Part shown: positions 22,790-34,700 of the stretch, piece after piece | How positions within the stretch are numbered: the stretch's first letter is position 1 | Layout of the letters: every line of letters begins with the position of its first letter | Translations under genes and position numbers: made by a program | From: Lamellibrachia luymesi | Taxonomy: Eukaryota; Annelida; Polychaeta; Sabellida; Siboglinidae | Direction of reading: 5' to 3' | Length of the DNA stretch: 64,000 bases | Assembly (NCBI GenBank): GCA_009193005.1 | Contig: SDWI01000309.1 | Span: 217,595 to 281,594, forward strand | Notes under the pieces: generated by a model | What the model saw: only the letters and a program-made list of their open reading frames with translations | Database searches by the model: none | Told to the model about the DNA's origin: nothing

Positions 22790-25700
22790 ATGCATATAAA
22801 CGCGTTCTTAGTGACAATGGCCCTGACACTAACGGCGGTGGTGTCGACGAAGGGCAGCTACTCGTTCAACGACCCGGCCCTGTCGTGGGATGAACGGGTG
22901 GAAGACTTGGTAGGGCGACTGACGCTGGACGAAATAACGCTGCAGATGGCGAATGGCGGTCCGCACACTCACGCACCCGGCATCCCTCGGCTCGGCGTTA
23001 GTCCGTACGCGTGGGACGCCGAGTGTATTTCAGGAGACGTGGAGGCCGGAGCAGCCACATCGTTCCCGCAGGCGCTGGGACTAGCTGCTACGTTTAGGTA
23101 GCTATAATATTATACTTATAGACTATAGTCTATAGACGGAACTTCAATTTTTTTTAGATATCATGATATAATGTTGGCAATTGATTTAAATGAAATGTGA
23201 CATGTAAAGGAACCAAAAACTGTTCATTTTATTAAGATATCTTTATTAGATCCAAAGATATTGCGATTTTGATACGGTGAAAAAAAATTGTATCTCGTAT
23301 ACAGGCAAAATACTCTAATTTTTGTGTTTTCTTTCAATCAATGTATGATTAAAATGGCATAACTTTTTTATTTATTCATATATTTTAATAACTTTTGCAG
23401 GAGTTGCAAGCACATTAAGTATAGGGTCATAAATATGTATAATCCAGTCATGAATCATTAAGAGTAACTCAGTTAATGCAATTAATAAGTCAATATTGAC
23501 TAATTAGTTTGTGAAGTCAACTGACCGACACATGGGCCATAACTTCCATGATTATGAATATATTTGGATAATTTGTTCAGGGTTTGCAAACTAATTAACC
23601 AGAGTCATAAATATACATCACACACTCATTTCATAACTCAATTGAATAGAATACATGCAATATACATTATGTCCATATACTACATGATATAGTAACAAGA
23701 AAATAAAAAGTACATACAAATATTTTTAAAAGTACCATTACTAATAATCATTAATAAAATTTATTTTGCAAAACAAATATCAAACAAATTGTATTGACTT
23801 TGTAATAAATAAAATTTATAGAAATGTAAATAAGTCATGATTTTGGTGAAATCGATCTCTCACTGTCCAACTAAAAGAATCAAAATCGGATAAAATTTCA
23901 CAAACTAGCGGAGCTCAAACACACCCCTGCGCATTTGCGTAGCGGGAAAATATTTTGAACATGAACTAACCAAGACATCTTAAAGAGGTGCTGAATATTT
24001 TGGATGGGGTGCCGTGGATCTATTATCTGCTAAACTTAAAATGGAAATACATCCATGTCTTCTAATAAATGTATTTCACCTTAATTTTGGTGCAATTTTA
24101 ATCAGAAACAGACAAACATGTAAAGGTACTTACCATTAACCAATCTGCCGCGGTAAGTCATGGAAAAGAACGGAAACAGCCGACAATACAGGATGTAAAA
24201 CAAAAGGAGACCCCCGCATGCCGGGAATCGGCGTGGCTAAACTGACACGATTTTTTGGACACGCTGCACGAGCCGCTCAGCGGATTTTGTTGAAGTGCCT
24301 AACTATAGCCTAGCCGCTACCCGTAGGAGTCTATACACGCACAAATACTTAGTTATGATAGCTTATGTTGAACTATATAAACTGGTTCTAAAAAAATAAA
24401 CACAAAGTTTTGCCCATATGACATGAGCTGAACCTTAATTTTTAAAAATATTGTGCGTATCTTGGAAATAAATAAATGCTAATTAGAATTTGCATCATTT
24501 ACTAATCTTTGTTATCTCATGCTAATTTATGACTGCAGGCTGAGATGTCCTGATGCACAACAAGCACTGTGGGAAATTATGGATGAAGTTATGCAAAGTT
24601 TGTCAATTTTATTACAATAATGCGATAAAACGATGTGATACGACACAATAAAATAGGTAGGTATAGTCTTAATTTAGTACTAGCAATCTCTTTGTAGCCG
24701 AGAAGCCGTGTTCAATGTGTCCCAGGCGACTGGGATTGAAGTCCGTGCCAAGTTCAACAACTACAGTCGGCACGGCGATTATGGCCACCACAAGGGCGCA
24801 AGTTGCTGGAGTCCAGTGGTGAACATAATGAGGGATCCTCGTTGGGGGCGCAACCAGGTCAGACTTGCATCAGGCCACTCCACAGTGTCAGAAATTAAGA
24901 CAATAAACTTCAAAACTGAATGGCAGACTTGTTGACTCAAGTTGCACTTGAATTGTTTATTTTAACAACTTGTGACTTGACTTGGTATTGGTAAAACATG
25001 ACTTGGCCTTTATTCGACAATAATCAATAACTTCTAAAAAGAAAAAAGGTACATTCTTATATAGCGCGGTATCCTGTCATTGGGACTGCTCAAAGTTATT
25101 TACACTTCACCTCCGGCAGACCTCTTCATTCCAACGCCATCTAGACTTCCTGGGAAGTATTTAGCCTCACTGCAATCAGCCAATCACTCTGCAAAGACTA
25201 TTCGTTCACATTTCCACCCATGTCTGTAGCCAGGTACTCACTTATACAGCTGAGTGAACTGTGGCAACGTGGAGTGAACGAAATTGCCAAAGTTTCGAAA
25301 CGGATTCCAACCTGTGTTCTCTCGAATGAAAGCCCAGTGTCCTAACTCTTTTTTGCAGTCTCTCGCCCATTCTCTAGGTAGGCTCAACCACATGTAATTT
25401 TCATTTCAGGAAACATACGGTGAAGATCCATATTTGAGTGGCTCCCTTGCAGCGGCTTTTGTCAAAGGCCTCCAGGGGACGCACCCGAGGTACATCCGGG
25501 CAAATGCTGGCTGTAAACACTTTGATGTTCATGGTGGTCCTGAGAACATACCAACAAGCAGATCATCCTTCAATGCACAGGTGTTTATTTCTCTGTCAAT
25601 TTGAAGGTTTTTTGTAATGTAATAATAATTTGACAGTACACTCAAACTTGCTCAAGCGACCACCTGCATTAAGAGACCACCTGTCATTAATGACCAGTCA

Positions 25701-28700
25701 ACTCCTCCTGAAGTGTCTCCACTTTTCGACCATCCATTGAGCAGTCACTTAAGCCAGGTTTGACTATAATAGTATTATTTGAAAATTCTGGCACATTTCA
25801 CTAATATTATGAGCCTACAATTTAATTTTCTGATTAAAGTTTTTAATAGAACTGTTTCTCTAATTTCCTCTAATTTGTGAGCATGTTTTTTGCTGTTTTC
25901 GTTATAAGCATTTATAATATTATTAATAATATGTGATATGCAATTCCTGTCATACTTGTATGTTTGTGTGTAATACATTTTTAACAATGTTAGCAACATT
26001 CAATAAATAAGAATTTAGTCGTCAACTGTCTTTAGGAGTTATCATTCTGATGTTTTGCACTTTCCTGAAATCATTCATTCTGAATGTTAAATTTTAATGC
26101 AAAACTGAATTTATGTTGATTCGTTTTTTCTGTTACATTTGCAAGTTTTGTCACAACTGGCATCATAGTCACCATAATGCTGATGTGCTATTTGTGTTAG
26201 GTGCTTGAGCGGGATTGGCGGATGACGTTTTTGCCAGCCTTCAAGTCCTGTGTAGAAGCAGGAACCTACAGTCTAATGTGCAGCTACAACAAGTAAGGGG
26301 CCGTTTATAATTGTTGACATTTTACTATTTGTACAAAGCGTACTAAAGGGGGCGGGGGAACAAGGCCCGCGTACTGATTTTTAAAATGTAAGAAATATGA
26401 CCACCTTTACATCATGCAGTGCCACATGGTGGGCTATTGTGGAACTACTTGTGTTGTGTAACTGTAAAGCAGTCTGACATCTTGGAAATTCAAAACTTTG
26501 TGGAAAACAGTTATCAATATGACATCGTGGAGTTGTTAGAAAAACACAAAGGCTTAACATAATTATTGGAGATAAATGTTTGTAAACATAAATATATATT
26601 GGGCCAGGGCATTTATTTTTATGCATTAGCAAAACACTGGTGGACTGTATTAGTAATATAATAATAATAATAAAAGTACTTATATAGCGCCCAATCAATC
26701 AAGATTGCTCTTAGGCACTTTACATACATAGTAGTATTTTACAGGCCATAACATTGCTAAGAGAATAATTATACTGAGAATAGTCTACACAAATGCTAAA
26801 CAATGCTAACAAAATAACCATGTTAAAATATTCTATAACACTACTTTAAATATAGTTTGTAATACAAGTAAAAGTAAAAAAATTATCATGAAACTGCCAA
26901 CAAATTAAATTAAATATACTAAAATATTATAAAAACTACTTCAAATATATTCATTTATACAAATAAGACTCAGAATATAACCATAAGAATGCTAAATACA
27001 ATTATAAAAAAACTTCTTAAGAACTATGCTTTAAATAAGTTCAGTAATACAAGTGAAAATAATAAAATAAATATGCTAGGAAAATAATATCTACAATCTA
27101 ATGTACAATATACAATCTAATGAATGCACATAAAATGTCCTCATCGGTGAGTTATAAAAAAGCTTGTTTAAAAAGGTGAGTTTTTAAAGTGTCTTAAACA
27201 TATATATATTTGTGTTCAGAATACGGGGCATCCCTGCTTGTGCCAACAAGGAACTTCTCACGGACATTCTGCGCAACGAGTGGGGTTTCCGTGGTTACGT
27301 GGTCAGTGATGAGGCTGCAATTGAAAACATGATGACAAAGCACAATTATACACATACGAAAGCTGAAACGGCTGCCGTGGCAGTCAACGCTGGTGGGCAA
27401 CTTCCATCCCTCCAGCTTGTATGTTGTACAAATATGGAGACCCTTTTATCTGAATCCTCTGACTCTGAAAGGGAAACAAAAGTCATGGTTTTCGGCCTAT
27501 GCATCTATGAGAGTTACTAATATATAACCATTTGCAACTGCGACCAAGAATACGATGCCTGTGGTTTACTAGGAAAACCTTGTTGAACACACAGTATCTT
27601 AATTTCATGGGCTGTGCCATACTGTTAGATAACACTATGTCATGGGTGCCATGGTCTAGCAACATTCGCTCGCCAAATGAAAATTATATTTGTATACACC
27701 CTACCCTACACCTATTCCCATGCTTGACAGTAGGGTATGGCTGCACTGTTTGCATCCAAATTAAACTTATGCAACATATTTTGGCCTTTTTATTTACTAA
27801 ACTAGTCCTCTTCCTGACATAACTGCCCATTTGATTGAGACTACGTTGATTATGTGTACACTGGCAGCGCTTGATATGTCACTCTGTAGTCTAGGTTACC
27901 TGATTTCATAAAACTGTGCACGAGCTCTTTAGTCGCGCTGGTTAACATGTCAGCTCTTTGTTAGTCCTTTAGATCTCGGTCTGAACCGGAGAACTGACCA
28001 GAATATCCCACTTTTAGAACACATTCTGAGTAAACCACTTGCGTGATATTGTTGTTTTAGTTGCACATGGTAAGTTTTTATTAACTCTGAGATGTACAGC
28101 CCACAACCGTGACTTGTTTAACCTTAAAGCTTCGTTCTTTTCATTCAAATTACATACTCTCACTGTGTATTACTTAATAACATATTATTCTTATTGAGTG
28201 CAATTTATTTTATAAAAGCTCAAAATGCTTTACATAATGATTTAATAATAAAATTGTAAGTAATAAATAAAATAAATGTTTATGAATAAAATATAAGTTT
28301 ACAAAAATGTACCTGTATATATAAATCATAAAGAAAAGTTTTATAAAAGAAAAGTGGATAAAAATATTTAAATAAAAAAAACAGTTTCACACAAGCAACG
28401 TGACTATATACTGCAAGTGCGACCTATTTATGGGTGCTAATCCCCATTTGAGTTTTGATTGAAGATCACGATGGGTACACCTGCACTCGACTGCGGCGAT
28501 CGCTGATTGGCAACTGCCTTCAAACTGTTGCCCAACAGATGCATGAATTGGACCAAGTCACAATTCCAGTGACACAATTGTAGTTACAAATTGGCCTCAC
28601 TAATCATTCTCACATGGGTGTTCACACGAGCGATTAGCTGTTCAGGCGACACAGTGACCAATTGCTCGTGTGAACGGCCCTTACATGTATTATCTATGTT

Positions 28701-31700
28701 TGCAGGAACCAATTTAGAAGATGGACCGTCAGCTGTCAAACCTTTCTACCTGGCTATACCAGCGGCTGTGAAGCAGGGCCTTCTCAATGAGTCAACTGTA
28801 CGAGAATCTGTCAAGCCACTCTTCTACACGAGGATGCGACTTGGGCTCTTTGATCCACCTGCGATGAACCCGTACTCAAAACTTGACCCGTCTGCCGTAG
28901 TTCAAAGTGAGGCTCACCGCAGACTAAGTCTCGAGACAGCAATGAGAAGTTTTGTGCTGCTGAAGAACAGTCAATCGTTTTTGCCTTTGAAACATGGCAG
29001 AAAGTTTGGAACCGTTGCAGTAAGTATGGAGAAGTTTGGAATTTATGGAATATTTAGTTGTCAATGAAAAGAACTTAAGGCAAGACAAAAGTCATGGTTT
29101 TGGGGCAATGCACCTAAAATAGTTAATAAAAAGTAACCATTTGTAACTGTAATCAAGAATATTACGCTAGTAATTTTCTCAGAATTTTTTCTAAAAGTGG
29201 AAAATTCTAGTTAAATAGTTATACTGGGGGTGTGATGCACTAAGGGCTAGTGGGTATGTAAAAAAGCAACACAAACCTTAAATCAAGTGTGCTGCTATGT
29301 TAGAACGGGATAAGTTTAGTAGCCAAAGGCCAAAATATGTTGCATAAGTTGAGTTTAGACACAAAAAGCATGGCCATGTTCTATTGGCAAGTATAGGACT
29401 AGGCGATTACAAATAGATTTTCATTTGATGAACAAATATTGCCAGACTACGACACCCATGACATCGTGTTATCTAACAGTATGGCATGGCCCATGAAATT
29501 AAGATGCTTGTGAGTTCAACAAAGCTTTCCTAGTAAACCACTGGTGTGATATTCTTAATTGTAGTTGCAAATGGTTATGTTTTAGTAACTCTTGTAGGTG
29601 CATAGGCTCAAACCCATGACATTTGTTTCCCTCATAATATCTTTACTTTACTCATCATAGAGGAGACCAGAGAATCGCTTGACTTTACCACGGTAGATTG
29701 CCGGCTTGGTGATACCCTGGATGTTATCACACAAAACTTTGCGATGACGCTTAGTTCCACCCTTTCTGAGACCCTTTCCTCCTTTGCTACTACGAGACAT
29801 AGCTACAAGGAAATAACCCTGCAACAAATACTGAATGAGCACCTGAGCTATAATTTTATAGTACCAACATGCGGACTGCAGAACAGTAACAAGATTACAC
29901 GGACATCAGAATTTTATTTTAGAGTCGGGGGGGTAAAACGCAGCGTGCAAATAAACTTTGCTCGCCCACGTGTCCGCACTGACCACTGCATCGCTCAATA
30001 TCTCAGCCTATTTAAGGTGTATCCTATTAGACTTCAGTTAGTCAGCTGTAGACATGTGAAAAGACAAATTGAACTTATATAGATGCGACCCTTATGCCAT
30101 TACGTCTTGACCTACAATTTGCCATGGAAAAATGTTCCCGCCAGCCAGCAGCCACAAATGTGTAAAATTTAAAAGCATATACACATTTTGTCAACTGTTG
30201 TATGAGAATCATATTTACAACAAGTGAAACAAATTAAGGTATTTTATTTTATGTTCTCAGATTCTGGGTCCAATGGCTGATAATGTCAAAGGTATATTTG
30301 GTGACTATGCACCGACTCCAGAAAAGAACTACACGACAACGCCGCTGCAAGGTCTGCGTTCCCTTGGCAATGTGACCCACTTTGAAACTGGTTGCGAAGA
30401 TGATACTCAGTGTCTTGATTACAATCAGACAGCAGTGAAGACAGCGACACACGCAGCCGACTTAGTGATTGTCTGCCTTGGAACAGGTAACATGATATTG
30501 GATGTTGTTGTCGTGGTGCAATCGCTCAGACAGAGACAACTTGTGTTCTTTCCTCAAAATTCTGATATGTTTCATTGAACGAACGAACCCCGGGACCTGG
30601 AGTGCAGCACATAATCGACCCTTGAATCATATGCAAGAAGAACGAACAAACGAAACCACGCAGGTCGATCTTGGGCAAGGGTGTGCATTATGACAGTGTT
30701 AGGTGAGACATTCCCATCAAGTGTAGATGGTGTGGGGCGAACGTAAACAATGCAGCTCGGCACAGGAACGCTTTCTTCTCAGTATGCAAATCGTCCATGC
30801 ATAGCACATGTCCGAGCCAGTTCCAGCAGGGGCGCATCAGCGTCTTCATGATTTTCACGCTCAGGTCGCCGTGCAGTGCTGTTGCCGGGTCACTGTCTAA
30901 CAGTCGGGCCATGCGTCATGACTGAAAACCACAGAATCAATGAACAATCACATTGGTGAGCAGCCATGCCTCCATGCCATAGAACGCTACACTCAAGATC
31001 CACACAGTGAGGAGTCTCATGCTAAGGTCACGTGACAGGCTATTGTCAGTCCATATATGGACTGACAATATATGGACAGCACCCCCACTCTGGAATCGGC
31101 TGCCTGTTGCTGTGCACACCACTAAGGATCTACAGACGTTTAAACAAACACTAAAAACCCACATGTTCAAATAGTTTTATGACCAGTGACACTGAAATAA
31201 ATTGCTACGATAGTTTGACAATTTTTTTTAATGTGAACAATGTTCAATATAGTTATTATATTATTTAAATTTGCGTCATCAAGAATAAAGTTTTTAATTA
31301 ATTTATTTATTATATATAAATAATAGATTTAAATGAGTTTTTATTTAGTAACTTGCAATATTATATATATTATTTATGAAATTAAATCTTTTGTTTCAGA
31401 CTTCTTTCATTAAATAAAATCTCTCATTTTGAGATCCCCTCCTGTTTCTAAAAAATTATTTTTTGCCTTTATCCTTTGAATTTTCCTGGCTGAATCACAA
31501 ATAGCTAGTGGTAAAATCCTGCCTTCGATGGCGCGAAGGATGTGATTTTGTATTGTTCAACAAATCTTAAGCGTTGCCATTTCAGAAACTTTAAAGGTCT
31601 GCATTGAAGTCGTGGTCAAAAGCATCAACAAAATAAAATGTATGAAACTTCCACATTACGTGTAATATATTTTTAGTGACACTACAGACTCGTGCAAAGT

Positions 31701-34700
31701 AATGAGGTTTTTATTGAAGAACTTTTGAAGAAAAAGCCAGTCTTCCACTTGCTTGCTAATATTTCTGTTTGATCAGGTTCTGACCTGGAGTGTGAGGGAA
31801 ACGACCGCAGCAACATCAGTTTGCCAGGGAAACAGTTGCAACTGCTCCAAGATGCAACCAACTACGGTAATTAAAACATCCCATGATGTCTGTCACAACG
31901 AATGTGGAATATGGAATATGGAAGGAAACCAAGTTTAAAGGGAGCAAGTCATCAATGATATTTATTGGACGATTTATAGATTTATTGGTATGTCAATAAT
32001 TGCCACAGAGCAATCTTTATGGCATCTATCAACAAGTGGGGAAAGCCGGTGAATTATGCTGGTTTTTTAATTCCCATTTTATCGTAAATATACTACAGCA
32101 TTAAAGTTTAAAACAAGAAGTATAGCATTGTTAATCCAAGAGAGAATTGAAGCATTTTAATTATATGAAACCTCCAACTAGCCTTGTATCTTCTAACCAA
32201 TGAAATTCATTTCACATTTCCTTTAAATATGATGATTTTGAGAATATTCAATGTACCTGTATGTTGAAAAGAAATGTCATTGATATTTGTAAAAGCAACA
32301 CATAAACGCTTCAAGTCATGGCTTACCAGCTATAAATGCTGTTAATAATCATAGGTATTATTAATGGTAACTACAAAGTAATTAATGAAAATTTGTAGTA
32401 AGAATAAGCATAAGGAATTTTATAGAAACAAAGGTTTGGAGATGGCAACACGAATAACACGCATATTTTCACGTGACAGTGATTTTTTCTTTTGAACACA
32501 AGTTTTTTTCGCTAGATTCGGTAATAATGCTAATTATACTAAGTAAATAGTTTGTCCGATGATTTCATAAAGCTAAATAACACATTTGCGCGAATGAGCG
32601 AGCATGTCGCAGTTGATACTAGATAGGCTCTTATTTCACAAAATGAGTCTGAAACAAAGTTCTAATTGTGATGGCCACTTTAAAGGGAAACAGAAGTCAT
32701 GGTTTTGGGCCTTTGCACCTATAGACAAGGCGGTTAAGAGGAGATCAAATTGAAGTTTTTAAGATATTGAATGGGTATGAAAATATTGATAGAAAATTGT
32801 TTTTCTCACTCAAGAAAGATAATAGAACTAGAGGACGAGGTAACATTAGTAAAGGATCAGTGTAGATTGGGTATCAGGAAGTACTCGTTCTCACTGAGGA
32901 CAATCATTGAATGGAACAAATTATCTACAGATTGTGTAACTGCTAGCAGCGTAAATATGTTTAAAAACAAGGTTGACACATATCTCAGGAGGGCGGATTA
33001 CACAGAGATTAAAAATGTTGGAGTCTTGATAAGCCAATGGCTTCCTTATCCACTTGCCGTCTTGGCCTTTTTTTGTTCGGATGGCAATCTTGTTAAATCT
33101 ATAGGAGTTACTCTAACATAACCATTTGCAACTACAATTAAGAATATCACGACTAAGAAAACCTTGTTGAACACACAGCATTTTAATTTCGTGGGCTGCG
33201 CCATACTGTTAGAGGTAGTCTGGCAATATTTGCTCAACAAATGCGTATATACCAGCTGCCTTTAATACTTACTGCGGTAGTCTATGTTACAGAGTTCTGA
33301 GAACTGCGCAGGCACTTATCGGACATGCTAATTAATATGTCAGCACCCAGTTAAACAGACTTGACTGGAATATCCCATTTTTATAACAAATTGTGAGAAA
33401 ACAAGTAGGCTGATATTTTTAATTGTAGTTACAAATTATTAGTTTTTATTAACTCTTTTTGGTGCATGGCCCCAAAACCATGACTTGTTTTGCTTTAAAC
33501 AATCTGTCTCTGTCCCTATCAACAGCTGCAGGAGCACCGGTTCTTCTGCTGCTCTTCAACGCTGGTCCACTCGATGTCTCATGGGCGGTTCAGGACAAAC
33601 GTGTCCAGGTCATACTGGAGTGTTTCTTCCCTGCCCAGGCCACAGGCGAAGCCCTCCGACACATGTTCTACCTCAATGGACCCGGGTCTAACCCTGCGGG
33701 TCGCCTACCGGCGACCTGGCCCATTTCCTTGAACCAGGTGTGTTTAGTTTTGGTTTCGGATGAGGAAGAGCAATCTGGATATTAAAGGCATATGTGTCAA
33801 CATTGCCGCTTTTGGGCAAAAAAACCCGCTTTTTTTGTATTCATTCCCCTTTTCTTTCCTACTTTTTGGAAGAAATGTCCTGTTTTTATCAACAACAACA
33901 AAAATTCACTGTAAAGAAAAATCTATCTATTTGTTGCACACCGTGAACGAGAACAGCACAGCAAAGTCTATATTCGTATATTTTATATACAATAGACTTA
34001 GTGTCTTTAAGCTTATAATGCTGTTTGTTTTCTTGGCATACCCTAAGTTATGTGTACGGCACTACTGGATAGTCCCGTCACATTACAGTTGTTAAATAAT
34101 TTTATGTCAAGGCATTTTATAATCCGAAATCCCCAAATAAGAAACTTCTCTCTGTTGACTTCTCTGAGCGCATGCATTCAGTGTTGTGTTATGACAACTG
34201 AAGCGCCACCTGGCGAATACGAAGTTGAACACAGGTCGATGTAAGTTAGTTTCATGTGTGGGGTGACAAGTTTCATGTATGGGGTGACGAATTTCATGTA
34301 TGGGGTGACGAGTTTCATGTATGGGGCGACGTGTTTCATGTATGGTGTGGCATGTTTCATGTATGGGGTGACGAGTTTCATATGTATGGTGTGACAAGTT
34401 TCATGTATGGGGTGACAAGTTTCATGTATGGGGCGACGAGTTTCATGTATGGGGCGACGAGTTTCATGTATGGGGCGACGAGTTTCATGTATGGGGTGAC
34501 GAGTTTCATGTATGGGGCGACGTGTTTCATGTATGGGGCGACGTGTTTCATGTATGGTGTGACAAGTTTCATGTATGGGGTGACGAGTTTCATATGTATG
34601 GTGTAACGAGTTTCATGTATGGGGTGATGAGTTTCGTGTATGGGGTGACGAGTTTCATGTGGTATCCTACAGTGATGCATTGAGGTGGTACCTAATTGCA

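Noticed and set aside
27212..27520. Read-through frame past GH3 exon 5
   Set aside because: The frame runs past a proper donor at 27393 into transposon sequence; splicing to 28706 restores the family motif NAGTNLE.
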